Assembly: GCF_021869535.1 (NCBI RefSeq) | Contig: NW_026262581.1 | Location: 75,359,955 to 75,423,954, forward strand | Reading direction: 5' to 3' | From: Mytilus californianus | Taxonomy: Eukaryota > Mollusca > Bivalvia > Mytilida > Mytilidae | DNA: 64,000 nt | In this document: positions 11,668-26,600 of the stretch, in pieces | Layout of the letters: every line of letters starts with the position of its first letter | Position numbering within the stretch: the first letter of the stretch is position 1 | Translations under genes and position numbers: made by a program | Notes under the pieces: generated by a model | What the model saw: the letters and a program-made list of their open reading frames with translations, nothing else | What the model was told of the DNA's origin: nothing | Database searches by the model: none

Positions 11668-14600
11668 CTGAAATAAACAAAAGAGTCATTTTGTCAGTTG
11701 TGTTTTATGCCAAAAACATTACGGCGAAGGCGAATTTTATTTAAAGGTTTAAATATTGAGTAAAAAAACATTGGTTTATATTCAAGTATGCTAGTGGAAA
11801 TGCATGTACGAAGAATTATGAAAATGCAGGTGATATTTCAGTATGCAATAAAAAAAATCGGTATGTAAATCCCCTTTTATATACAAAGTTAATTCTTCTT
11901 TTGTGTGCAACTTTTGAAATATAAAAAATATTTAAGTAAATTTGGTATCAAACGTTATCTGAAGATGTGGGAATAATTTTCAAACACAACCTAATTGGAC
12001 AATACGTATATGAATGCAAATTTCTGGGCTTACAGGAGGTGTTTTGTTAATAGTGGAAATGTCTTCCAGTTTCAACATCTAAGTTCTAAGAAACTACTAT
12101 CGTTTAATGCAGGTAGATGTATGCTGATTTATTAAGTGGTAGGTCAGCAAGGATATATAGCTGATAAATGAACTTTAAATGAAAAGATAAAAAAAAAGCT
12201 TGAAATAGCAGAACTTGTGGTTTTAACAATTTTAGGATATTAATGAAACTTGACTGGAAATTCAGATAAATTTAAAAAGACTTGGTGTTTTGCATAGCGC
12301 TTTAATTGCCGTTTACATGTTTGAGTTTTGAACGTTCTTGATGAAGGTAAATCCAGCTTCAAAAGCACGAAATTATACAGAGTGTTATTTTCATTGACTG
12401 CCTTCTACTGTTCGCTTATCATTTGCTTAAAAATGTCAGAAGTTATGAAAATTTAATTCTCAAGTTTAGATGAATACACGTTTTTACGTTCGGTATTCAG
12501 TGCAAACATATTATGCCTTTGTTTTCGTTTGAAAGAGAATCAGTGTTTGTTCGACTTCCTATTATTTTTAAACAAAATCTCCGCGTTCGTTTGAGTTAAT
12601 GGCATTGACAGAATTCCCTTCTTTAACAAAGGTTTATTTTGATGACTTGTATTAGTGGTTTATCTTTATAAAAAATCATTCAAAAATGAAAGTGACCAAA
12701 GTGTAACTGTTGTGAAATACATATTTTTACTTACTATTTCCTAGAGCTTTCTGAATATTCTTTCCATAAAATCTCCAAGCAATAAACACAATAAGAGCTG
12801 TCAGTATTATAACTGCCAGAACAAGTCCAACTATAAGACCTGTATTATCTCTCCTTCAAAAAAATCAAATTATTTTTGATTATTGACAGAATATTACAGA
12901 CTAGCAGTAATTATTGCAAAATGAAAATGAACCGAGGAATATTTGTCAGTGTCAAAGCTAGGGGCTGGGACATCAAAAAGATCAAATTTATACACTTCTT
13001 TTTTCATGGATTCCAGTGTTATTTATGTATCAATATTACGCGTGGAAGATCGACATCCTCCTCTTTTATATTTATACCAAAGGAGAAAAGAACAACCTTA
13101 TGATTTTCTAAAACTTTTTCCATGGTAAGGACAGTAAGTTTGTTTAAGGAATACCAGATGAATTTCACTGTTAAGTTAAAACTCTTCAAAAAAAAAGGCG
13201 AAGGATACCAAAGGGACATTTAATCTCACAAGTCGAAAATAAACTGACAACACCATGCCTAAAAAAGAAAAAAGACAAACAGACAAACAACAAAACACAA
13301 AACAAAACATAGAAAACCAAAGACTGAGCAACACAAACCCCACCAAAAAACATTTTTACTTGTATTCAAAATAAGGATTTTTCATATTAAAATAATGTTT
13401 CCTAATTGTTTTAATGGCTACCACAACAGCTTTTTTCGGACAGTTTTATCAAAGCATATACAAAATCTGCATAACTGAAAGAAAATCTTTGAACGTTTCG
13501 TACATATAATATGTTTTAGTCTACGAATTTATCTTTGCAGACATTCCGTATTGTCTATTAAGTAGATGATAGTCCTCAACCGAGTCCATCAATAGTCTGA
13601 AACTAACTACTTTACCATTTCATGAGCATGTTGCTATATTCTGCCTATTGATCAACTCTTAACGACAATTATGATTTTTGATAATGCAAATAACATGTGT
13701 CACATGTTTATATGTATATTCGGACGATGAACAAGAGGATAAGGAACTAAACTTTACAGTAAATTATGCAAACTTGATCAATGCTCAAAGCAATTTGCGG
13801 CTATTACATTTGTATATTGTTTAACGAAAGGAGTTGTGGCTAATAAGACTTTAACCCCAAATCAAGGACAAATTAGGTCTATCGGAGAGACGGTATAAAG
13901 ATTAGAAATTTGATTTTACATGGATATTTTCATTACAAAACATGACATAATTAATTATAACATATAGACACATGATACATACCCTGATTTAGTTTCTTTT
14001 ACTATATTCATGGTTGGTGAAATGACCAACGTGGAAGAACCAGCTATCGATGTTCCTAAGGGTGTCGGTGGTTTAATTGTTTCAATCTTTTTGGTTGGAC
14101 CTGGTGGTATCTTGTGTGTATGTATTGGTTTTGGAGGTACTTTATGTGTATGACTTGGTATCGAATTGCTTGAAATGCTTGGTAAGTTAGATGTCTTTGA
14201 AGGTATGTTTGGCTTCTTGGTTGGTAAGCCTAGTTTCTTTGTTGGGATGTTTGGCTTCTTTGTAGGTAGGTTGGGCTTTTTAGTTGGTAAGTTTAGTTTC
14301 CTGGTGGTTCGTGTCGGTGTAGCTGTTGTTGTTACTTCGTCATATACACATAAGGGAAATTGAATAGTTGTATCCCATTTACAATGTACCAAGGTTCTAC
14401 ATTTCGTCTTCTCCTCTCTACAATTGTAAGAATTTAAAACAGTGAAGCATAACATCAATAAAACAATAGAAATTTTTCCATTTCCTTACCCGTTTGTGGT
14501 AAAAATCAAAGGTCTTCGATTTACTTTTACCTTAGTTTTATTGCTCTAAGCTCCCTGGAGCATCTATAGTTTTGACGTGTTTTTTTTTTAATTGCCAGTG

Positions 14601-17600
14601 TTAGTTTTGAAGTTTTTGTGTTTCTACTGTATTCTGTTTTCAATAATTTGACATTGATCCTAACGAATTTTTAACACCTAGCAAATTTATAATTTAGCAA
14701 CAACTTTAGATATTCTTTAAATGAGATGCTTGTGTGTGTGTGTGTGTTTAAGCACTTTCGTGTTTTCGTTTGAATTGTTTCCCATTTTGTCATGTCAGGC
14801 CTTTTGTAACTGACTAAATGGCCTGGGTTTTGCTAATTGTTGAAGATGATGTAATTGCTTAAATCCACGTTTTTTTTTGGACTCTGTTTGACACTTTTTT
14901 TCATTGGCTAACATACCTGATCTCTTTATTTTTACATTGATCAACTAAGGTTCAAGAAATGTGAGATTTCTGCCATTGTTTTCTCTCTTTTTGTTTTAAT
15001 AATATGCCATTATACCTTATTTTTCATATTAAATAGTAGAAGGAGGTTATCAAACAAAAAAGCTAAATGCCATAAATGGTGCTTAATGTTGTTCCGATTA
15101 ACCCTATTATGTTTGACTATGTTACATCAAAATTATTCTATATAAACTCACATTGCTTGGCACGGCACTTTACAGGAAATTACAGGTTTTGGTTGGTTGA
15201 ATTCTGTTAGTTTTCTATATAACGGTTCGTCTAAAAAGAAAAAGTTATTTTGCGATTATTGATGTCTTCGTTATTCTTAACCACGTGTAAGTTAGAAAAA
15301 AATATCAGTTTTTTATTTGAAAATTATTTTTGTTTATTTTTAAAGATTCATTGTTTACTGTTAAAGGACCGTTACAACATGTAGTACTGTTCTATGACAT
15401 CCTCGTCATAAATGATGCAGTAATCATTTTCATAAATTATTTAATTCACTTGTTGCGTGAACCCCTGAGGGTTCACGCATATTTATTAGTTAGTTTCCTG
15501 CAACTAAGAACACCTCCATACGGAGCATTTAAGATATCTAAAACTTGGCAATAAAGAACTTTACACAGATCGATAACTCACTTATATGCTATATGGTAAT
15601 AAAAGATATAGTTGATAATCTATGTAGAAAAAAAAGAAATAGATTCCCATACGTATAATTCTTAAAGAATAATAATGATTCAAAACATGGACACATGTAC
15701 CTCAGTCTTTCAAACATTCATTAAATTAATCTAAAATAATTAATGAGGCATTGCGAAATGGTCAACTAGTAGGAGACATTAATTAATGTTCCTTACGACT
15801 GATCATCAATAAGTGTAACTCTCCCACGAGACGCATTGAGAGATAAATGATCTAATATCAAAGTACTGAATTACTGAACATCGGATGACCGCAGGTTCTT
15901 GTGGATGGTCAAAAGCACATGTCACAGAAACAGATCACATCTCTATACCTGAAACTGAGGTTAATTTACAGAGATTTTTTTTTCTTATACAAGTTCGTGC
16001 TTGGATGATGAATAAATGACAGGAAATTCAACCTCACCGTAATAACTATTATATTGTAGTGATACAAATCAGTATACCTTAGACTATTATACTAATATAA
16101 TAATAGTTCCAGAGAATACACTGGTTTGTTGTTATATATTATATTAATATTACGGTTGCATGTATATATAATTTTCATCTATTTGTATATCATACTATTC
16201 TACTATTATTATAGTGTAATGCAAGTGCATGGTGGACACTCTTCTGTAAAAAAAAAGTCAAAGTCTTAAAGGCTGTAAAAGCAATTGCTGCCATGTTAAT
16301 GTTTTGTGGACTTTTATTTTTCATCCATATATATACGAATTAAACCTGACAGGACAGGAGTGTTGACTAGTGAGAAGCAAGACGGTTTTAACTTTATATC
16401 AATATAAGACTTTAGCAGGAAATCATTTTAAATATGTTTTATATTTTACAAGGAGACAACAAGTTTACCAGGCTAAAGTTGGGGTTAATTATACATGTGC
16501 TGAAACATATAACTGAAAAAAAAATCATTATGGATTATCCCCTGGTAGTGTTTGTAACTGGGCAATAATTTCCTTTATTGATTTAATTTTAACCATTTTC
16601 ATAATTAATTTAAATTAACCATTCAGTTAAAACATTTCAACTTTCCAGACGCAAATGTTGAAAAACGGGACAGAAATAAAATATCTTACAAGACATAAAC
16701 ATGTAAAAAATAAATATATATTTCAGCTTACTAAAAATATTTTCATAATGTTACTTTGACATCATTTCTTAAAACTACGTCCCAAACATAATTGCTCAGT
16801 TGACATGTGTCATCCTCATGCGATACGAGATAACTATAATTCTGATGCAATCCCGAAAAGGGGGGTCATCACAAACAAACATGACATTAAACGAACTAGA
16901 ACAAACAGCTCTATGTTGCTTTGATATTTATCAATTTTCAGGAAACATGTGAAATAAATTTCAGGTCCATTTCATTATAGTGCCTAACAAGATTGTGTGA
17001 GGTAGACGAAATTGACCTTAAAACGATCGTATTGTCTTTTGATGCCAAAAATAGGCAGATCGGACATATAAGGACTTTATCTAATGACTACATAAATTTG
17101 GGATTTATTATTATTATAATATTCTAATGAAACTGAAAATTGTATTTTTTTTTTTTAGGATAAACAACAATTTTACCTGGCGTAGCCGTTCATAAATGTT
17201 TTTCTGCATTTATCTTCGAAAAATGGCGTATTTAATGGAATAGAACGTTAATACAGTAAACTTTCTCTTTTTTCTCCGCAATAGGCTATCAAAAATAATT
17301 TATCTAATGTGTATGTGGAAAATTATGTGAAAAGATAAAAAGTGGCAGTTGTTACCTTTCATACCTTAAGTTTCGTTCATCTGATTCTGACCAATGCTTA
17401 TATACTAAATATCTATTTATATGCCGCTATTATTGTTGTTGTTACCAATTATGTAAATCAATTGTATCTGATTTTATGCCCTTTATGGGCCCTGTAATTT
17501 GGGAAATAAAAAAAAAATCTATTCATTGATAAAACGTAATATGGACTGGTCCAGTGTCCAGTTTGCAGGTCATTTAATTTTCTGTACACATTCATGCACG

Positions 17601-20600
17601 CTCTGATTTAATCAATATACTCGTACGAAAAAGCATGAACAGTTTGAAGGTAATCTAATAATAACTTAATCCAATCAAATTGCATAAGATTCAATAACAA
17701 TGTCAAGTCCACATCATAATGAGTAATAGAGGTAAACTGGGTAGGGAGAAAATGACAGATATTTCAAGTTAATATTTATGCAATAACGAATTAAAATTTG
17801 TCAACCAAAAGTTTTGCTACAATTTCAAAAACATGTCGTTCTGCATGGGTATAGTTTTCGGATCTTTCATTAGCGTATTTAAGGCTGTAAAAAGTTTGGG
17901 CTTCAAAAGTTCACACAATTATTGACTTTATACAGAAAATTCGTCCTTGTAAAACATTTAATAGTTCACAAATGATACGCGATTTTAAAGTAAAATTATT
18001 TCTTAAAACACTGCAAAAAATTTCATTCATATTGATAAAGTGGTATCGTCATAAAGTGCGTTGAAATGAACATGTAGTGGTATAGCAAACATCGAATTCC
18101 CTCACAAAATGTTATCACACACTACAGTAAGGGGAGTCAGTTAAGTTTGTCTATTTTTAGATACTAAACAGGTAATCTTTTGACACTACGTATACAACCT
18201 GTGTGACCTGTGTAGTGATTTTGATTTTACGATAAATTCATGAATGAACGATAATTTTATGAATGAACATGAGCACCTGACCTCTTTCTTAAACACCTTT
18301 TAAACATATAAAACCGTATTTAATAAGGAGATAATTCAGTCAAATTTTCAGTACTAAATCAACAACTGAAATGATTCCATTTTTTGATGAAACATCGTAC
18401 GAACGGAGAACGGAATCGCAGGTATAAAAATGCACTTTTTTCCCTTGTAATAACCGCGGATCTATAATTTTTATAGATCGGTTGAAATCCCAAAACTAAT
18501 TTGCATAATGGAAATTTAGGCGATAGCAATACATCGGAATGACCTCAAGGTCATCCTCTGTAATAAAACCATTTTTGAAGAGGCATAACTTTTAAGTTCA
18601 AGATACAAAAGATTTCATTAATAAAACACACGAGGTAAAAAGGGAATGCATTCTTATTGCCTATGATGAAACGTAAATGTACACAAATATGATCATTGAT
18701 AATTTAAAAGAAACAGTTATCAATGCAGAAGAATTAATTGACACAAAAGAATATCCTTTAAAGATTCTCAACGAAAAAGATTAGACTGCATTTGTTTAAT
18801 TATTCTAAAAAACAATAAATTTGAGTTTAATGGAAAGTTATACAAACAAGTTATAGGAGCGCCCCCTCCATAGGTGGTATATTTTCACCATCATGCACAT
18901 ATCTGCATCTGTCTGTCCTATTACAACCGATTTCAATCAGTTTCACGTTAGGAAAAGGTAATATCTTTGGTAAGCTTGCTTGCTAGCTGAACCGTGAAGT
19001 AATTATTAGATTAGGTAAACTACCCTCCTTTATGAGTAGACTAGTCCGACAGACTGATAGAATTTGTTATCTGTGGGACTAGTCTACTCATATAGGAGGG
19101 TGGTTTACCTAACCTAATAATGACTTCACGGTTCAGCTAGCAAGCAAGCAAGCTAACCAAAGATATTACCTTTTCCTACACACTCAATGAAATCGGCTGT
19201 AATAATTACGGCCTTCAACAATGAGAAAAGCAAAACCCATACCGTATAGTAAGCTATACAAGGCCTCAAAATGACAATGTAAAACAACTCATACTTGAAA
19301 ACTAACTACCTGATTTCATCGCGGTCATTTATTATAATTATTGCTTTTGTTTCCTTATTTATATTTAAGTTTGATAAAAATTTAGAGCCTTAATTACTAT
19401 CAATAGAAATTCATTATCTTAACTCTGAATGTATCTATCATCACTCAGTCTCTATAAAAGACATTCGTTATTTTATTTCTGACTCTGTATTAGTTTTTCA
19501 CCACTGCTGCATGACATATGCATAATCATTTTTTCTGTTATACGACATCACAAACATCAAGCCCAAACATTTAATTTTTCTTTCAGAATCGTCAACATAC
19601 CGCTAAAATATATTACAAAATATAAATTTTGTTGTAGCATCTTTTTTCTGCATTTTACACACCATCCAGAAATGAACTATTGAAATAAAAACATTCCTTA
19701 TCTCCCTACTTTATATATAACACCACTCTCAACATGCCATAATTGTCCTGATTTACAAAAAAAAGAAAATATCATCCTCCACACACATGGTAATGAAAAT
19801 ACTGAGATATAATTTACAATTCAGTTGAAATAATAATTAGCATAAAAAAAGTTCTAAGGTTCACGTATTGACTTTTTTTTTTTAAAAAGCAACTTGTTTC
19901 CGCTTTTGTTAGTAATTGAGGCTCAAGCTTACTTAATGACTACCCGCGCGAGCCAATCGAAAATATAAGGAAGACAAGATTATCAAGAATTCTCCCTCGT
20001 GGTACTAGTAGTATGAACTGGTTGACTTATTTTCTCGTCACGACCTCATTGAAAATGTAAGACTGTGAAGAATACGTCCTCACTAAAGTGTTGACGGTTT
20101 GAAATTTTCGGGATATCTGCGAGATTAACTAAAGAACACAAAAGCCTTAGATTCTAGTTAATTGAAAACAGAAACAATTCCTAGTTTATTGGACACACGC
20201 ACAGAACATTGTTTGTCAGCACCATTTTCAAGACTTTTAAAGAATCGATAAATTCATAAATTTTTATGAAAATCAATTTTCTGAAATTTTTGGATAACAA
20301 AAAAAAGTGCAAATAATTTAAATAAACAGCCAAACCGAAATGAATTTAATTATTCCAAAGCCCGATTTTGCATGAGGCGCAAAGTTTTGACCGGGATCAT
20401 GTTAAATACATATATGAAAATAACACGTACAGTAGCATGCTGAATGTGGGAAGGTAGTAGAGTTGGTGTCATTAAACTGACTTGAACACTGGTCAAAATC
20501 TACTTCACAGTAACAGGGACATTGACATGTGAGTTGGTTCCCGTTAATACACTGGCTACATTTAGCATATGTAGCTCCACACGACTCGCATACCTGTAAA

Positions 20601-23600
20601 AAATAAAATAGGCATGAAATGTGTAACCAAACAAAATGGTCGTTTGTTAAGCATTTGAAGCTAATAGATCTAGTTGTTTAAAAAGGGATTACCTTATGAT
20701 CTAATTTTCTACTTTTAACGAAATTTTTGTCTGATTCTTTGATGAGCAATATTATTTTAATGGTAAAATGCCGCATTTAAGTTCATATTTAAAACGAATC
20801 ATTATTCTTTAATCTGTACAAAAGAGGCAGAAAACAACAAAGGACAAAAAAAATCACAATTGAAAAAACTCGCCAGCAAAATGATACCAAACGATGGTCT
20901 ACAAAACGCTACATAGAACACTAATGACCTAGTTTGATGAACCCCACCAAAACAAGGTGATCTTAGGTGTTTCGAAAGGGTTATAATATCTTACTTCACA
21001 TGTGACAACCACCGTGTTGCTTAGGGATGGTGAAGTCACAATCGAGGCAAAAGGTTCCGTTTTACTGGGTACGACAATCCGTGGTAATCCGTGACGCAGA
21101 TAATTCATAACGTTCATCCAAATCATGATCGAATCCTCATAACCTTCCACGAGATGAATTCATACTTGCAACAAGGAACTATGGTTCAATATCTTCCTTG
21201 TAAGCAGTAATCCTCTATCAAGAAATGATAGGAAACGCAAGTTTTGGAGTATCGTATTAACTGGGAGATATATATTTCATATCCAGCGGAAATGTTACTA
21301 CCAAGAAATGGCAAGTACACAATGAAAAGCATCTCTTTTGTCGTAAAGTTTAGTTTTTAACCGATATTCATTGTCGATTTCTAGATTCCAGTCAAGTTAG
21401 GAGACATACTTTACTTTTCTGTGGTATCTTACATTTAAATTAAATAATAGTAACTAGCTCTGAATGGGGAACAAACTATTATAAAAGCGTACTTATCCGC
21501 ACTCATGATTCTGAAATGGTTATCATATCCTAGGATATCCTGATCAGAATATACGATTTATTTCATAACTCATATCCGTATTATTCACAGAAGTATTTCA
21601 TTTAGAATTATATAACAGCATGCTGTTTTGTGTCTGCAAAATACATATGCCATTGATTTGGCCAAATGATGAATTCAAACTGTATGCCTACTTTTTATAA
21701 CCAAGATATAAACATATGAAGCATATACTTCAGAACTGACATAAAGTATTTTTATATAAAGCGATAAGAGTAAAGATGACATGTTGAAAAAATAAAATTA
21801 TTGATACAAACATAAAAGATAGCAGAAGGTCATCAAATTCAGCTAAAGAAAGACAAATAACACCATGGACGACAGAAAAAGATAAACAGACAAAAAAAGT
21901 CTACAAAACTCCTAATTATCACAAAGACTAAAGATTGAAAACAAAAACCTAACTTAAAACGTGACAACTTGGGTGTTATGAAAATATCAACAGTAAATGT
22001 TGATATTAAACAGTTTATATAAAATTCCAACATGTGCAATAATCTGTATAGGCATTGAAGAAATTTAATATAAATCATCATCAGATCATTAGCCAGTGCT
22101 AAGGTGATGACATGGACCATAACATACTTTTTTTTAAATTCCTCGTTTATGAATTAATTAATCATTAAGCAACTAAAGTTCTAACTCAATCATTCAAATT
22201 TGACTTTGAAGAATTCGGGCATTTTTTTGAAGTCCTGTTTAAAGCTCCGAACGTTTCTACGTTTGTATACATCCCTGGCATTCATATGTTTGGATTTTTA
22301 AGCGTTCCTGATGAATAATAATCAAAGAAAGCGGTTCTGACGCACGGTTCATTTTGATAAAATTTTGATTGAGAAAACTTTTAAGAACCTCTTGTTTTGC
22401 TGAACGGTGCCAGTCTCTTTTTTCTTTTAACTGTCGATTGCCAGTTATTCTCCGATTTATGATTTCTATTGTTTCCTTGTCACCTTCTAAATATATCAAG
22501 TTGTCTAACCAAATAATGTGCATGTCGGCATGTCAGTCTCGTTTTCTGAAAATTCGGAAAAAAACAACATATAAGTACCTCCGTTTGATCTTTTGATTCT
22601 GTACATTTATTTTCACCACGCCCATTTACTACCAATATAAACAAGTTTGTGCCATTTACTGCACCAATCACATATCTTCTACATACATCGGCAGCTCCTA
22701 CGTCATGTTCTATAACTGGTATTTGTATCGAGTAAGATAACTCGTGGTTACCTTCAGACATGCTGGTACACCAAACGTGCTAAATTTTACGAAAAAGGAG
22801 AAATGATTTATATGTCTATGAAACAGTAACACAACCAAACATATAAAAACTATAGCAATTTGGCTATTTTTATGTCCCTTTTGACCAAATAACTCATAAA
22901 GTAATGAGGTCTTGTACATCCTTAGCTTTCAAATGTTTTGGTTTTAGCGTTCCTTATTAAGGATAATCGAGAAAAAAGATTCGGACGCACGAAATTCAAA
23001 GTGTTATTTCATTCACAAGCACTGGGTCGATACTTATGCTGATGATGATGAACTGTTAGTCACCGAGGGTATCATCAACTCAGTAATCCGTGCTTTGATA
23101 CGGACATGATTTGTAACAAACATTTCTGTAATTTTTCGTTGATAACTTAAGAAATTCTTAACAAACTTAGGTTCCAACTACATTAGGCAAAGTTGACCTT
23201 AGATGAATTTGGCTATTTGTTTAGGACCCTTTTGGTTATAAACTCATCACGTGTTTATGTCTTATACATCCTTGGCTTTCCAGTGTTTTGGTTGATCGTT
23301 CCTGATAAAGGTTAATTCACAAAAGAGCTTCGCATGCACAAAATTAATAGTGTTATTACATCTACAGCACACTAGTTATGATTTACTGATACTTAATATT
23401 GAATATATATTTGCTCATTCATAGTAGAGTTATACTTTCTTTCCTTTATTCTAACAAACTTGTCGATAGCAGTCATTTACAATGTATTTATTGTATTTTA
23501 AAATTCTACTTTACTAAAATTTCGGTTCACCCAAGAAATTATTCGAAGGAAGCACTTCCGAGTACCTCATAAGGCAAGGTGTAATATATCTTGAAATCCG

Positions 23601-26600
23601 AACAAGAATTGATGGATTTATGTTACGAATTTCAGATGGTCTTTGTGTTAGAATTTCATTTCAGTTCAAAATTCATTTAGCACACATTACAATGACTTCA
23701 CATATCTGTTAAATTTCACCGTATACTCGATAATTATCATGCTATACGACGATGCACTAACTAAGTTTATGGATATATTTTACATTGGTAAAATTTTCAT
23801 AAAACATTCACAGTGACGCAATCCTTAATTTATTTGTTTAAGGATTGGACCATATAATGCGAGTATAACCCGTTGACGTGAACCGCAAAATTCCTAATAT
23901 ATTTTACCTTAAGAAGATTTTTTCTTATAAGTTGTGAAGCTAACCAAGGAAATTTCTGTGTCAGATGGGATTTATATTTTCCATTTTGTCTCTCTGTTCC
24001 AAAGGTTAGAAAATATCTAAAATTTAGAATAATATTTGTTTAAACACATGCAATTTTAAATGTTAAGATATGCATTAAATGATACGAGCAATTTAAAATG
24101 AAACCAACAAGGGCTTAAGATAAAGCTTTCTGTGGCTTATATACAAAATTCTTTTTAATATTTTTTCCTATTTTTTCATAACCATTTAGATTTAAAAAAA
24201 TAGTAAAACACTTATCCGTTGCTGAAATCCTTTTGATTTCCGCCAAGTCTTGCTATCCTCGTGTTGGGTTGCTGTCTCATCGCCATAAGGTTTAATTTTT
24301 ATTAATTTCGTAGTAAGTATTTGATTTAAAAAAAAAGAGCACATTTAACTGTCCAATAAAAACAAGTTATTGTGGGTTTGATTATAGGTAACTTAAGAAA
24401 AAACACTTTTCAAGAATGATATTTATTTACCCATTATTATCAATAATATGACACTCTAAACCGTTCATCGTACAATCGTCTACCTACAAAAATTCATCAG
24501 CAGAAACTTTAAGAACAACAAAGAGTAATGTATAGTATTTGCGATGAGGAACATTAATAATAAAACAATTGTACATTTGCTTTTTGGTTTTGTCAAGTGA
24601 GTTAAGGGATTTTATATATACAAAATTAGCGTTGTTTTCCTTTTCATTAAATGTTAATAGAAGATTTGTCTTTATATTAATTTAACGATTTATAAAACAA
24701 TTCACATCGCCTTATGATCACATTTTATGTCTATGAAACACTAATGTTTTTCTATCTATAAACACATGTCTTTAACCGGATTTAGTATAGCTTTTTATAT
24801 TTTTTTGTTTTTCAGTGCTCTTCAACCTTGGCATTGATTTGACATTCCTACTGATTCGGGCGCCACTGATGGAGTCTTTGTGTAAACGAAACGCGCGTCT
24901 GGCGTTATTAATCATAAGCCTGATATCTAAAGAAATTTTCCAATAACTGGGTCGATGCCACTGGTGGTAGACGCATCCCAGACGACATCATCTGCTTAAT
25001 ACTTAGTACGCCTGTGCTGACATAAAACTTCATTGATACGGGCATTTTCTGTAAAAATTACGGTTCATGACACATTGGAAAACAAATGTTATCTATCCAA
25101 ATGCATAGATGACCTTAGCAAAATGTGGCACGACTGTCAGAAATTTTTGGATTTCAATCATATCGAAACATGCGTCTGATGTACTGAAATTATAGCCCTA
25201 GTATTATTTAAACTGATTTACTTTTACAAATTGTGACTTGGATGGAGAGTTGTCTCATTGTCACTCATACCACATCTTCTTATATCTAGTATTATTCATG
25301 AGTATTCTTCAGTTGAAGGTTTCTGGTGGGGTACGTGTTGCTCAGTCTTTGGTTTCTATGTTGTGTTTTTGTATACTGTTTTTGTCTTTTGATCGTTTTA
25401 GTTTTTTGCTATTGCGTTGTCAGTTTTTTTCGACTAATGAGTTGTAATATCCCTTTGGTATATTTTGCCTCTCTCTTTGAAATACAGCCATCAGCTCATC
25501 AACGATATGTTAAAAGCAGCTACATTGCCCGGGTGATGCATCCTTCAAAATCTTAGTTGTCACCGTAAAAATATTGATTAATAATATATGTTTTGATTTC
25601 TAATTACCAATAAATTCGGTTTGCTTGATATTGAGATAATGATGAAGGTACTTTGTAGATAGTGTCCGAGTGTATCATCAGCTCAGTAGTCAGTGTTTTG
25701 AAAATATATTTTTCTTAAATTCCCCATCGATAAAGTTAAAAATGATTAAGAAAATTAGTTTTCCATTCCTTCAGGTAAAAGTGACCTTACATCGATTTGG
25801 CAATCCTTTGTATGTCCCTTTTTAGTCACGTAGCTCCTCGAGTGTTAAAAAACTTCTACATCTTTGGCTTTCAAATGTTTCGGGGTTTAAAATTCATAAT
25901 GGTAAATCCAGAAAAGCGCTTCGAACGTGCATACTTCATAAATTGTTATCCTTATTTGCTAGCACTGGGTCGATACCGTTGCTGGTGAATTAATAGTCCT
26001 ATGTATGTGGTATCTTCAGTAAGTGTCGGCGCTTTGGACTGACATGATTTATAACATACTTCTTTAATTCCTCGTTGATAAATTTAGAAACTATTAAGAA
26101 GTTTCAAACACCCTCAAGTAAAGTTGACCTTTGATGGATTTGGCTATTTAAGTCTGTTTTTGGTCATATAGGTCCTCAATTGTTCAAGTATATATACATC
26201 ATATAGGCTTTCAAATATTTGTGTACGAGTGTTCCTGATAAAGGTTAATCCAGAAAGGCTTTTCGGAAGGCACCAAACGTATAAAGGACTATTATCATTG
26301 TGTGGATCGTTTGGTTGATATTACTAATTTATAAGATCAATCATCTGGCTAAATTAGGCAAATGTCTAAAAAATGTCCAATAATTTTGATTGGCATAATA
26401 CTTTTACTGATTTAATTATTGTTTTATATTAGTATATTATAAATTAAACTGCTAATACTAATATGTCACCAATGTTGCTTTTATTATTGGACTAGAAAAT
26501 GAAATGTTAAGAAACTGCATACATCTTAATTACAAATTATATTTCAATTGGTAAAGATTCGATAAATGTCCCTATACACTGCGGTACGTTTCCCTATATA

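Larger units (their letters stand above)
14418..20426. other. Intron 20 (6 kb)
   Basis: Apart from a (TG)n run near 14731-14748, the short hairpin at 15454, an AT-rich stretch at 16080-16220 and the long palindrome at 18920, this is unremarkable AT-rich DNA. 19200-19330 is a family-B-like fragment. Confidence 0.5.

Noticed and set aside
20431-20593. Exon 20 ending at the GTACGT donor
   Set aside because: Better-looking donor, but it leaves phase 1, and joining to exon 21 produces a TAG at the junction.
22257-22523. 88-codon minus-strand frame just downstream of exon 19
   Set aside because: Looks at first like an extended exon, but it is not in phase, and its start lies in a family-C repeat region. 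A clean donor precedes it at 22579.
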